From Candidatus Gastranaerophilales bacterium (GTDB lineage: Bacteria > Cyanobacteriota > Vampirovibrionia > Gastranaerophilales > Gastranaerophilaceae), in NCBI GenBank assembly GCA_944322725.1, contig CALUPU010000004.1, forward strand, positions 62,001 to 126,000: 64,000 nucleotides of DNA, read 5' to 3'. The notes under the pieces are model-generated. The model was not told the origin of the DNA. It made no database searches and saw only the letters and a program-made list of their open reading frames with translations. Positions 55,209 to 63,999 of this stretch are shown here, in pieces. The position numbers and the translations under genes are program-made. Position 1 is the first letter of the stretch. The number at the start of each line of letters is the position of its first letter.

Positions 55209-58200
55209 TTATTTATTAAATTGTGACAAACGCTGTGTCAGTGTATTTATTTTTGTTTGAATTTCGTTTACTTTGGACGAATCATTCTGTGTTTTTATTA
55301 ATATATTATAAATGTGCAGCAGCATTTGAGCAATCGGTGCAAGATATATTTTCAAATCTGTCTTTTGTGCAATGTCAAAAGCCTGCTGTGCACAAAACAG
55401 CGCCTGTTCAGGATTTTTATTAAGCTTTAGCAAAAATTCAGCAGAAATCATTTTAAAAAGCATAATGAATATCGGGCTGATATTCGGATTGCTTTCAATA
55501 TTCAATACAGAGTTGTTTAACAGACCGAAAGCCATTTCTTCGTTATCATCCGTAAATTCGGTTTTAGAAATAATATACCAGCATGTATAAGTAATATTTT
55601 TCAGACCTTTTTCTTCAGAAAGATTTAATATGTCGTAAAAAATTTGTTTGGCTTTTTTAATGTTGCCGAGATTCCTGTAGGCAAGCCCGATCATAAGGTC
55701 ACAGAAGTATTCTGCCTGATGCAGCTGCAAAATTGAAGCTTTTATTTTTGCATTATAAATATTGTTGCCAAAATTGACCCAGTCTTGATTTTTCCAGGCA
55801 ATAAAACCCTCGATAACAGGCAGAAGTATTTTTGAATATTTATCGTTCAACCCATCATTAACAATCTGTTTAAGATTTTGAGTTACATCATCGCCGTGTA
55901 AAAATTGCTGCAAAATAATCAACAGCTTAAGACAGGCGTATTTTTGAGGTATACGGTTTATAAGTGCGGTTATTTTTTCAACCGCATCTGATTTTTGCTG
56001 TATTACCTGTGATGCGCAAACAAAAAATACCGCATCAAGAAGTGCATCATCAAACTGTTTTTTTGAAAAACCTTCGGGCAGTATTACCTCTGAGGCATTA
56101 GAAAAGTCTATATACCGGAATAACTCTTCACCAAGGTCAATACACTCGTTGAGTCTGCCGAGGTTAAAGTATATTTCAAGTGTAACAAGATTAACCAGAA
56201 AATAGTTCAGGTTGAAATCTTTGTCTTGAGGATTAAAACTGCTTCTCTTTGTTCGCGAGAGTATTTTACCCGCATATTCCAGTGCATTATTGTAATTACC
56301 GCTTATAAGGCAGCTTTGTACGAGTTTATTTGCTACTTCTTTAATTTTTTTATCGTCATTTTGTTCTTCAAGATTTTCAAGAAGTGTCTGTAAAAAATTC
56401 AGAATTTTATCAGGATAATATTTGTACATCATAGAGGCAAGTTCTGCATATACATCAAGTTTAACCTGCTCAACTGTTTTATCAGTATCAGTATCTATTA
56501 CGTTATCCACAAGCGAGAGAAATTTGTTTGTGCAATTGAGATATGCGCTAAAATCGCCTATTTGTCCTGATACCATTGCCAGAGCGTGCCAGTGAGAAAA
56601 TGCTTCTTTTTTCAATTTTGCATATTCCAGAAGCATTGCTTTTGTTGTATTTGAAATTGGAATGTTAATATAGATTTTTTCAAGAAGATTTTTTGAAATC
56701 TCTTCAAGTTTTTCTTTTTCGCATACGGCAATAAAGCAATCTTTGTACAAATTGTAGTTATTTATAATAATTTCTTTGTCGTTTATTATTCTTATAAACT
56801 CTTGTTTTTCCATATATTTGAGGAGTTTTATTCCGTCTTTTATTTCTGTTTGAGCAACTGTGCTGACCGGAAGTTTTTCTCCCGTTAAAAGCAGTGAACC
56901 ATATAGTTCAAATGCATTTTGTTTTGTCTGCAGCCGTTGTATCCTTCTTTGAATCAATTCATTTAAATCCTGTGGAATAACAATCATTTTTTCTGCAGAA
57001 ATAGTGTATCTTCCGTCTTTTATTTCAAGTACATTATCATTGGTCAAATACTTTAGCGCCTGTTCAAAATAAAAGTAAGAGCCTTTTGTATTTTCCAGAA
57101 CTTTTTCAATAAAGAAGGAATCTTTTACCTCTTTTAGCTTTTCAATATTTTCAGTAAGAATACTTTTATTGGAGGAAGGTTTCAACTCTATTTCCAGGTA
57201 GTTTGCAGAGGTCATTAGCTTGTATATTCTGCGGTGCAGTGCGTAATCTTCCGAACATGAAATTACAAAGCCGACATTTGATAAAGATTTGTTATCGCAA
57301 AGGTATTTTATAATATCAAGTGAACCTTCATCCGTATTTTCAAAGTCATCAATTATAAAAAGCGTTTTTTGAGGAATTGCACTGATAAATTTTGTAAAAG
57401 CTTCAAAATACGTATAGCGTAAATCCTCGGGGTGAACTTTTGCTTCTATATGCATTTGGAATAAATCCCGTACTGCTTCGTCACCGGAAACGGAGTCAAT
57501 AAGCTCAGGATTAGTCAATATACTGATTTCATCAAGTCCCCTGTATGCAAGAATCATTTGTTTGAACAGACCGAAGGCAATATATTTGTTGTTTTTCGGA
57601 CAGGAGAATCTGACTGCATTGTAATCAGGGAAAATCCTTTGTATTTCTTCTTTTGAAATAAGAGAAAGCTTGCCGAGTCTTTCCTCGCTTCTTATAGATA
57701 CTATCGGATTCTGTATGTTTTTTGCTGCAAACTTCTCTATTTCTTTGATTAGAGCGGATTGTTTTACACGTCTGAATGTACAGTTAAGACTGGAAAAATT
57801 AATCAACTGTTCATCTTCGATTTCTTCATCAGGTTCAAAGTCGATGTTTTTTGGCAGTTTTATATTATTTGACTCAGGTAATTCTTCCTGCTCTGGTTTA
57901 ATAATTTGATGAAGTACGAGTTCAAAAAACATAACCATCTGATTCTTTACATAAACCGCACTTAATGACTGGAACGGATATTGCAGTTTTAGTACCTGAT
58001 ATATGTATGAATCGACTACCACTTCCGTATTGTGGAATCTGTGGGCATTTGCATTTGATGAATACACAACATTAATGTTCAGACCGGACTTGTACTCCGA
58101 GGGTTTAGAATATACATCACGCTTTTGCACTGCCATTTGTACTTTGAGTTCTATGCCTTTGGCGTCAAAAAGTTTTTTATTTATTTCACTTACTGTCTGA

Positions 58201-58688
58201 GCAATGTATATGGAAAAATCCAGGGCTGATTTTGCAGATTCCAAAAAACTGTAATCCTTGCAGAATCTTATTATAAAAGTATCCTGTAAAAACTGTACCC
58301 GCAGCTTTTTCTGCATTGCAGTCTTTTTTATCATCTCGTAGAGATTTTTTTTGAACTTTTGAGTGAGTTTATCACTTTTTAGGGCATTTTTTAACTCTTC
58401 AAAGTTAGTTATTTCAATGGTTAGTGCAGCAAACTCTTCTATAAACGATTCACGAAGCCCTATACTTGCATTTATATCCATTCCGCATTTTGGACATGTA
58501 TCTTGTGCTGTAGAGTTTAGTTTTCCGCATTTGTAGCACTTGTTTATGATAACGGAGCCGCATTTTTCGCACACTGTATTTTTGGTTACTGCACCGCAAA
58601 CAGGACACTTAAGCCTCAGAACCTTTTTACATTCCGGGCAGACTAAATCATTTTCTCCTATTTTTGTATTACATCTGGGGCAATTCAT
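55209..58688 (-). CDS. Large regulator: zinc ribbons, cyclase-like, STAND-like ATPase and TPR domains
   Basis: The 1159-residue protein begins with three CxxC pairs of zinc-ribbon type (CPRC, CPEC; CPVC, CEKC; CYKC, CPKC). Residues 85-250 look like a class III nucleotide cyclase (LTIEITNFEEL, QDTFIIRF, VQMAVQKRDV), but the first metal Asp is replaced by Glu. From about residue 300 a STAND/AAA-like region follows, with a degraded P-loop (SIRSEERLGKLSLI) but a clear Walker B (TLFIIDDFENTDEG). The last 500 residues are helical repeats of TPR type. The layout recalls cyclase-AAA-TPR signal proteins. Loss of motifs suggests a sensor or scaffold more than an enzyme. Confidence 0.78.
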   Translation of the reverse strand: MNCPRCNTKIGENDLVCPECKKVLRLKCPVCGAVTKNTVCEKCGSVIINKCYKCGKLNSTAQDTCPKCGMDINASIGLRESFIEEFAALTIEITNFEELKNALKSDKLTQKFKKNLYEMIKKTAMQKKLRVQFLQDTFIIRFCKDYSFLESAKSALDFSIYIAQTVSEINKKLFDAKGIELKVQMAVQKRDVYSKPSEYKSGLNINVVYSSNANAHRFHNTEVVVDSYIYQVLKLQYPFQSLSAVYVKNQMVMFFELVLHQIIKPEQEELPESNNIKLPKNIDFEPDEEIEDEQLINFSSLNCTFRRVKQSALIKEIEKFAAKNIQNPIVSIRSEERLGKLSLISKEEIQRIFPDYNAVRFSCPKNNKYIAFGLFKQMILAYRGLDEISILTNPELIDSVSGDEAVRDLFQMHIEAKVHPEDLRYTYFEAFTKFISAIPQKTLFIIDDFENTDEGSLDIIKYLCDNKSLSNVGFVISCSEDYALHRRIYKLMTSANYLEIELKPSSNKSILTENIEKLKEVKDSFFIEKVLENTKGSYFYFEQALKYLTNDNVLEIKDGRYTISAEKMIVIPQDLNELIQRRIQRLQTKQNAFELYGSLLLTGEKLPVSTVAQTEIKDGIKLLKYMEKQEFIRIINDKEIIINNYNLYKDCFIAVCEKEKLEEISKNLLEKIYINIPISNTTKAMLLEYAKLKKEAFSHWHALAMVSGQIGDFSAYLNCTNKFLSLVDNVIDTDTDKTVEQVKLDVYAELASMMYKYYPDKILNFLQTLLENLEEQNDDKKIKEVANKLVQSCLISGNYNNALEYAGKILSRTKRSSFNPQDKDFNLNYFLVNLVTLEIYFNLGRLNECIDLGEELFRYIDFSNASEVILPEGFSKKQFDDALLDAVFFVCASQVIQQKSDAVEKITALINRIPQKYACLKLLIILQQFLHGDDVTQNLKQIVNDGLNDKYSKILLPVIEGFIAWKNQDWVNFGNNIYNAKIKASILQLHQAEYFCDLMIGLAYRNLGNIKKAKQIFYDILNLSEEKGLKNITYTCWYIISKTEFTDDNEEMAFGLLNNSVLNIESNPNISPIFIMLFKMISAEFLLKLNKNPEQALFCAQQAFDIAQKTDLKIYLAPIAQMLLHIYNILIKTQNDSSKVNEIQTKINTLTQRLSQFNK

Positions 58689-59049
58689 GGGGTACTTTCG
58701 TGCACTATTCCTATATTTTATTATAATATCCGCATAAAAAAAGTAATCATCTTAATTACCTAGAATATTTGCGAAAAAATAATCAAAAAAGAAGCCGCCT
58801 GATTGACTCATCAGCCGGCAAAGTTTTCATCATGGAGAAAAGGAGTGGAAGAGAAAGTATAAAGAGAATTGGCTACATTAATATAATTCCCTGTATTTGA
58901 TTTACAAAACATATACAAAATATATATTTACATATTTTAACAAACATTATAAATCTCATCTATTACTATGATTCATATTTTGCAGACTTTCCTTATACTT
59001 TAGTTATAGAATGCCTGAAAGCATACCATATTAGAAAACTGAGGGATAT
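58689..59049. other. Divergent intergenic region with a GC-rich hairpin
   Basis: The 361-base gap between the large regulator and the DNA methyltransferase holds one strong stem-loop at 58793-58818 (GCCG, C/C mismatch, CTGAT around TGACTC), which stands out from AT-rich surroundings. It is not followed by a T-run. The gap also contains a purine-rich GGAGAAAAGGAGTGGAAGAG stretch at about 58833-58852. No consensus promoter and no reading frame are convincing; a small RNA is possible. Confidence 0.4.
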
Positions 59050-59967
59050 ATGGCACTTAAAAAATCAAACCTTAAAACAAAAACCAAAGTTACACAAACC
59101 CCTGATTTAAAAGTTGTAACTAAACCAAAAACTTTAACAAAACCATATAACGATATTGATTTGAATAACTGGAAAGACTACTCGCATGTTCTGACAGATA
59201 CTTTGTGGGAATTTCATTCAAGAGAAAAAGGAAACGGTCACTCTTATGACTACCACGGCAACTATATTCCTCAAATTGCTCAACAGTTGTATGAAAGATT
59301 TACAAAAAAAGGTGATATTGTCTTAGATATGTTCTTTGGCTCCGGTACATCGGGTATTGAAGCGGTGAATATGGGCAGACGTTGCATAGGTGTTGAATTA
59401 AAACAGGAAATGGTTGACTATGTAAGTCAAAAATTTGACCCTAAAACACTTGTTACTGATGTAAACATTATTTGCGGAGACAGTGCATCTTCTGACATTG
59501 GCTGTAAAATTCAGGACAGGCTTGCTGTAATGGGGCAGGAAAAGGCTCAATTTCTTGTTCTGCATCCGCCGTATGATGATATTATTAAATTTTCGGATAA
59601 AAAAGAAGATCTTTCTAACTGCGAATCAACAGAAGAATTCTATGATTTGTTTGAAGAAGTTGCTAGAAACGGCTATGAAAAACTGGAAAACGGCAGATTT
59701 GCCGCTCTTATTATCGGTGATAAATATGCAAAAGGTGAATATTATCCGTTAAGTTTTGGCTGCATGGAGAGAATGAACCGTGCAGGTTTTATTACAAAAG
59801 CAATTATTGTGAAAAACATCGAAGGTAATGAAAAAGCTAAGGGAAAGCAGGCAAATCTCTGGAGATACCGTGCTTTATACGGCGGATTTTATATATTCAA
59901 ACACGAGTATATTATGGTTTTTCAAAAACCGTTGAAAACTCCAAAAATTTCTAAGAAAAAGGCTTAA
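59050..59967 (+). CDS. Solitary SAM-dependent DNA methyltransferase
   Basis: The 305-residue enzyme has VLDMFFGSGTSGIEAVNMGR, the SAM motif, with RCIGVELKQEM. The catalytic motif reads HPPYDD where amino-methyltransferases have DPPY or NPPY. HSYDYHGNYIPQIAQQLYER before the SAM motif is typical of the beta-class type II DNA methyltransferases. No restriction gene is adjacent, so it may be an orphan with a role in gene control. GAGGG precedes the ATG. The lysine-rich first 40 residues may help DNA binding. Confidence 0.82.
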   Translation: MALKKSNLKTKTKVTQTPDLKVVTKPKTLTKPYNDIDLNNWKDYSHVLTDTLWEFHSREKGNGHSYDYHGNYIPQIAQQLYERFTKKGDIVLDMFFGSGTSGIEAVNMGRRCIGVELKQEMVDYVSQKFDPKTLVTDVNIICGDSASSDIGCKIQDRLAVMGQEKAQFLVLHPPYDDIIKFSDKKEDLSNCESTEEFYDLFEEVARNGYEKLENGRFAALIIGDKYAKGEYYPLSFGCMERMNRAGFITKAIIVKNIEGNEKAKGKQANLWRYRALYGGFYIFKHEYIMVFQKPLKTPKISKKKA

Positions 59968-60652
59968 AATAAAGGTCAAAATACTCTTCAAAACCTGCTT
60001 TTAAAGAATTGGACAGTCCCTCAAGAGAAACTTGAGGGGCTGATTCTTTTATTGTTGTAATTTTGTCTTCAAGCGGTGCTTCACCAAAAATGTTTTTGAT
60101 TTTTTCTTTATCATAATCAAACATAATCGAGCCGTGCTGCAAAATATAACCCTGTTTTCGAAACTGTGCAGAGCCTGCAATTTTTTTGCCCTTAAAGCTT
60201 AAATCCGCTCCGGTTGATAAGGACATACAGTATTCAAATTTTGTTGAAGCTTTTTTTTCTTCCGGCATATACGCGGCAATGCCTGCTTTTTTTAGTCCTG
60301 TTGCAAGTGCACCTGAAATTTCTTTGTACGAATGTATAATTGTTTCTCCGTTTTTTAAAAAATTAACGGGACATACAAAAGAATAGGTCAGTTCATTGTC
60401 GTGTAAAAGCGCTCTGCCTCCTGTTAATCGTCTGACAATATCTATATTATTTTCATTGCAAAAGTCTTTGTTTATATGCGAGTCATCCTGGTTTCTGCCA
60501 AGCGATACACACGCGGGAGACCACCCGTACAGCCTGAGGGTCGGTGTTTCTTTTTTTTCGCTTACAGCAATATTGAGCAGCTTTTCGTCAAAGTCCATAT
60601 TAAACTTACCGCTGTTAACAGAATAAGGTATAAAAAATGCATGTCCTGTCAT
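59951..60652 (-). CDS. Lipoate/octanoate protein ligase or octanoyltransferase (LplA/LipM family)
   Basis: The 233-residue protein has RRLTGGRALLHDNELTYS and GKKIAGSAQFRKQGYILQHG, the conserved core of the family. A Cys in KFEYCMSLS stands at about the place of the catalytic Cys of LipM, which favours an octanoyltransferase over an ATP-using ligase. It would supply lipoyl groups to dehydrogenase or glycine-cleavage proteins. GGAGT precedes the ATG. It follows nnrD after two bases and ends the operon trmL-nnrD-lipM. Confidence 0.85.
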   Translation of the reverse strand: MTGHAFFIPYSVNSGKFNMDFDEKLLNIAVSEKKETPTLRLYGWSPACVSLGRNQDDSHINKDFCNENNIDIVRRLTGGRALLHDNELTYSFVCPVNFLKNGETIIHSYKEISGALATGLKKAGIAAYMPEEKKASTKFEYCMSLSTGADLSFKGKKIAGSAQFRKQGYILQHGSIMFDYDKEKIKNIFGEAPLEDKITTIKESAPQVSLEGLSNSLKAGFEEYFDLYFKPFS

Positions 60653-60654
60653 AA

Positions 60655-61539
60655 TCAGGACTCCAATAAGAATTTAATTGCGCGTGGTATGTAATCAATC
60701 TGGTCTGTTGCAAGAACACTGTATTGTGTTAAGTCTTTTGCTGCAAGTTCTCCGCATAATCCGTGAAGATATACACCAAGGCAGGATGCATCTTTTACGG
60801 TAAGCCCCTGTGAAATAAAACCGGAAATTAAGCCTGTTAAGACATCACCGCTTCCGGCTTTTGCAAGTGCGGAATTACCGCTTGTATTTACAAATACTTG
60901 CAAATCCTTTGTGCAAATCACTGTTTTATTACCTTTTAAAACCACATTACAGCCAAATTTTTCTGCTGTATAGCGTGCATAATGTATTCGATTGGATTGT
61001 ATTTCTTCTAACGATGTTTTAATAAGCCTTGATAATTCCATCGGGTGAGGAGTGATTACAGTGTTGGGCGGTAATGATGTTAAATCTGATTCTGCAATTA
61101 CATTTATTGCATCTGCATCAATGACAGCCTTTTTTTCTGAAATTTTCAAATACTTTATCAAATCATCAATAAACGCACTTATTGGCGGTGCTGTTGATAA
61201 ACCGGGACCTGCGGAAATAACATTGTATTTGTCTATAATATCTTTCATATCTGCGAAAGCATCAGATGCAATGCATTTTTTGTAATAGTCTCTTAATGGA
61301 TAAAATGTTACCCATGGACAGTTTGAAGCCAGATTATTTATAACATTTTCTATTGTTGCAAGCGTGACAAGCCCTGCACCTGCTTTTAAAGGTGCAACGG
61401 ATGATAACCATGCAGCGCCCTGATACTCAAGACATCCTGCAATGTTTAAGACTTTGCCAAAGCTTCCTTTGTTGCTTTGCAGCGGTCTTTCCGGCAGAAG
61501 TGATTTTGCTTTTTGTGCTGTTATTTCAGTGTAGTCCAT
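60655..61539 (-). CDS. nnrD: ADP/ATP-dependent NAD(P)H-hydrate dehydratase
   Basis: The enzyme repairs hydrated NADH and NADPH. The 294-residue protein has GSFGKVLNIAGCLEYQGAAW, APLKAGAGLVT and, near the end, ALAKAGSGDVLTGLISGF with the catalytic Asp. It is the stand-alone dehydratase domain (YjeF C-terminal), without the epimerase domain that is fused to it in many bacteria. Only three bases separate it from trmL, so it is in the same operon. Confidence 0.92.
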   Translation of the reverse strand: MDYTEITAQKAKSLLPERPLQSNKGSFGKVLNIAGCLEYQGAAWLSSVAPLKAGAGLVTLATIENVINNLASNCPWVTFYPLRDYYKKCIASDAFADMKDIIDKYNVISAGPGLSTAPPISAFIDDLIKYLKISEKKAVIDADAINVIAESDLTSLPPNTVITPHPMELSRLIKTSLEEIQSNRIHYARYTAEKFGCNVVLKGNKTVICTKDLQVFVNTSGNSALAKAGSGDVLTGLISGFISQGLTVKDASCLGVYLHGLCGELAAKDLTQYSVLATDQIDYIPRAIKFLLES

Positions 61540-61542
61540 TTT

Positions 61543-62007
61543 TTATCCGTTAATCTGTCGTAACGCTTCATAAACAACTATAGCAACCGAGTTGGAAAGG
61601 TTCAAGCTTCTCTGCCCGTCTTGCATTGGTATGGTTATAGAGTGTTTACCTTTTGAAAAAAGTAAATCTTCCGGTATTCCTCGAGATTCCGGTCCAAAAA
61701 CAAGAAAGTCTCCGTCTTTGAATTTGATATCCGTATAATAATTCTCGGTCTTTGTTGTAAGATAATAAAAATCTCTGTCGGGAAATTCCTGCCATAAATC
61801 TTCTATTTTTTCTATACGGCGTATATTTACGTCATCCCAGTAATCAAGCCCTGCTCGTTTTAGATGTCTGCTGTCAATAGAAAACCCGAGTTTTCCCACA
61901 AGGTAAACATCACTGTTTGTGCAAGCTGCAAGACGTACTATATTACCTGTATTTTGAGGTATTTCTGGTTCATATAAAACTATATTGAGTTTGGCTGTTA
62001 TTTTCAT
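61543..62007 (-). CDS. trmL: tRNA (cytidine(34)-2'-O)-methyltransferase
   Basis: TrmL methylates the wobble base of certain tRNA-Leu. The 154-residue protein has the SPOUT knot: LYEPEIPQNTGNIVRLAACT, FGPESRGIPEDLL and MQDGQRSLNLSNSVAIVVYE. The length is that of the minimal SpoU family member. Its ATG overlaps the TGA of the upstream protease-like gene (ATGA), so translation is coupled to it. Confidence 0.93.
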   Translation of the reverse strand: MKITAKLNIVLYEPEIPQNTGNIVRLAACTNSDVYLVGKLGFSIDSRHLKRAGLDYWDDVNIRRIEKIEDLWQEFPDRDFYYLTTKTENYYTDIKFKDGDFLVFGPESRGIPEDLLFSKGKHSITIPMQDGQRSLNLSNSVAIVVYEALRQING

Positions 62008-62900
62008 ACAACCTTATTATCTGCTTTCTTTGCCTTTTTTGCAACAAGATAGTCTTTGATTTTTACCGAAGCATAAGAAGCTGCACCAAGGCTTAGAACT
62101 CCTATAATATATGACAGATATGCTACTTTATTGCCTTTTGATACAATTTTTGCCATATCTTTTGATAATAATTTGTTTGCGAGTTTTTGACCTTTGCAGG
62201 TAGCCATGCCCTCTTCCCAAAGTATAGGAAGCATTGCTGCTATAGATAATTTGCCTGCATTATTTCTTACAAAGTTTTTAAATTTTTGTCCTTTAGTAAG
62301 TTCTTTACCGTCTTCCGTTTTCCTGTTTTGAGTAAATGCGCCGTATAATGCAATAGCGCCGGCAAGTCCCATTAGAGGATTTCTCATATGCTGTAATATT
62401 TTTCCGAATTTGGAAAAATTATAATTTAATGCATGCCCAATTTCATGGAATGCAGCAAATGATATGTCTCTTTTTGGCATTAGAATTGTATTTTTTGGGA
62501 AAATAACTTTTTTTGTTATGAAATTTTTCAAATCTTTATTAACAAAAGCTGCATTTTTGCCGTCTTTTATCTGTTCAATGGGATTTAGTATCCTTAAATA
62601 TTTGGGCAGTTTAAAGTCTTGCTTGTTGCGTTCTAAATATTGTATTTTAGCGCCTTTATTGCTTAGACCTGTATCAATCAATGCTTTTTCTGCTGCATTG
62701 TGCATAATCTCAATTTTATCTTGAGGCAGACTTCCGATTTTTTTCATAGTGTTTATTACTGCCAAACTTAATGGCACAGATGCGGTTTGAACAACACTGC
62801 CAAGAAATGATGCCCCAATAGATGCACCGACATTTCTGCTTTTCTTTTTGTTTTTATTAATAGCAGTATTTTGTTGATTGTTAACTTTAGATATATTCAT
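62004..62900 (-). CDS. Membrane zinc metalloprotease candidate (HEXXH)
   Basis: The 298-residue protein starts MNISKVNNQQ, like other orphans of this window, and has hydrophobic segments at about 28-50, 176-190, 214-228 and 258-280. FHEIGHALNY gives a zinc-binding HEXXH motif at 152-156, and LWEEGMATC places Glu229/Glu230 about 75 residues later, as the third ligand in gluzincin proteases. No family is recognised by name. It is first in an operon with trmL and nnrD. Proteolysis is inferred from the motif only. Confidence 0.7.
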   Translation of the reverse strand: MNISKVNNQQNTAINKNKKKSRNVGASIGASFLGSVVQTASVPLSLAVINTMKKIGSLPQDKIEIMHNAAEKALIDTGLSNKGAKIQYLERNKQDFKLPKYLRILNPIEQIKDGKNAAFVNKDLKNFITKKVIFPKNTILMPKRDISFAAFHEIGHALNYNFSKFGKILQHMRNPLMGLAGAIALYGAFTQNRKTEDGKELTKGQKFKNFVRNNAGKLSIAAMLPILWEEGMATCKGQKLANKLLSKDMAKIVSKGNKVAYLSYIIGVLSLGAASYASVKIKDYLVAKKAKKADNKVV

Positions 62901-63000
62901 TGCTTACCTTACATTACATTACATTTTTTACCTGCATTATTTGTAAAAAGTATGAAGAAATTTTTTTGCTATAGTATGATTGTATTTTTACAAAATTTAA

Positions 63001-63034
63001 AAAGAAAACTCCTTTATTAAAAGGAGTTTTCTTT
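63001..63034. terminator. Bidirectional terminator
   Basis: AAAGAAAACTCCTTT and AAAGGAGTTTTCTTT pair around ATTA. It follows the minus-strand phosphatidyltransferase gene by ten bases. Confidence 0.8.
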
Positions 63035-63043
63035 AATGGTTTT

Positions 63044-63715
63044 TTATTTTTTGTCTTCAACAAAGAATCTTTTGCTTTCGATAAGAACCGGTAACCCTCT
63101 TAATACACAGAATGCAACAGCTGCATATACACAAAAGTGTGCAAACGGACATATAGCAATGCAGATATTGTGGAAGGTGTTCCAGGCAGATACTGCCTGT
63201 GCTGATAAAGCAGGATCACCGCCCTGCAAGAAAAGGTTCATTGTTGCAAACGGGAAGTTGCAGAGTATCATCAAAGCAAATGCGAGAGCCTTTGTAACCG
63301 CATATGAGCCTCTTGAAAAGTTTGACGCAACAAGGAAGTGACCCAGCTTTGTTTTCATCATCGTAGTAGAGCCGAACGCTGTAAATCCCTGCTCTAATGC
63401 GATACTTCTTACTCCGTCTGTTAAAATACCTCTTGTTACAACAATCAGCGGAACCCATACAGGAATCCATCCGAGTACCGCAAAAACAATCCAGTAGATG
63501 TTTTCTACAACTCTGTCGCCTAAAATATCAAGCACTGCACCGAATTTTGAACTTTCGTTTAGAAGCCTTGCAACAAAACCGTCCAATCCGTCAAACCATA
63601 TAGCAATTATTGTAAGGATAAATGCTGTGATGTAGCATGCAGGTGTTTGATAAAATAAAAGACATATTGCAATAAAAGCAATAATCATACGTACTATTGT
63701 AATAAAATTAGCCAT
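63044..63715 (-). CDS. CDP-alcohol phosphatidyltransferase
   Basis: This membrane enzyme of phospholipid synthesis has about six hydrophobic segments in 223 residues. The signature D-x2-DG-x2-AR-x8-G-x3-D-x3-D is complete, from DGLDGFVARL to FGAVLDILGD, and holds the metal and catalytic Asp residues. The acceptor alcohol (glycerol phosphate, inositol, serine) is not decided by sequence. GAGGAG lies about ten bases before the ATG. It is downstream of an oxidoreductase gene on the same strand. Confidence 0.9.
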   Translation of the reverse strand: MANFITIVRMIIAFIAICLLFYQTPACYITAFILTIIAIWFDGLDGFVARLLNESSKFGAVLDILGDRVVENIYWIVFAVLGWIPVWVPLIVVTRGILTDGVRSIALEQGFTAFGSTTMMKTKLGHFLVASNFSRGSYAVTKALAFALMILCNFPFATMNLFLQGGDPALSAQAVSAWNTFHNICIAICPFAHFCVYAAVAFCVLRGLPVLIESKRFFVEDKK

Positions 63716-63747
63716 CTTATAATACTCCTCGTGATTTTCTGTAAAAA

Positions 63748-63999
63748 TTATTTTTGTTTGCTTCTTGATGATGCAAAGTTGTGCTGTTCTAAAAGTGCAA
63801 GTTTGTCACCCAGCATCATTTTTTCCGCATCTTCAAGTATTTTTACGACAAAGTAGCCGTTTTCTCCGTCGCTTCTTGCTTTTTTACCGTTTTCAATACA
63901 TTTTACAAAGTGCTCGCATTCAAGCTTTAACGGTTCGATTTCAATGTAATCAAGTGCTATGTTGCTGCCGGAATTAGGCTTGTCGTTTTTGAATACCTG
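63748..63999 (-). CDS. Gfo/Idh/MocA-type oxidoreductase, C-terminal end (gene runs off window)
   Basis: The minus-strand frame is open from the window edge to the TAA at 63748-63750, giving 83 residues. EPLKLECEHFVKCIENGKKA and DGENGYFVVKILEDAEKM match the C-terminal end of sugar-type NAD(P)-dependent oxidoreductases of this family, such as WlbA-like enzymes of surface sugar synthesis. The Rossmann part lies outside. It precedes the phosphatidyltransferase gene by 32 bases. Confidence 0.75.
   Translation of the reverse strand, partial: QVFKNDKPNSGSNIALDYIEIEPLKLECEHFVKCIENGKKARSDGENGYFVVKILEDAEKMMLGDKLALLEQHNFASSRSKQK

Noticed and set aside
59951-60652. LSFKG in the lipoate ligase family protein as another FK motif
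   Set aside because: It is internal, in the conserved enzyme core before GKKIAGSAQ, not in a low-complexity N-terminus.
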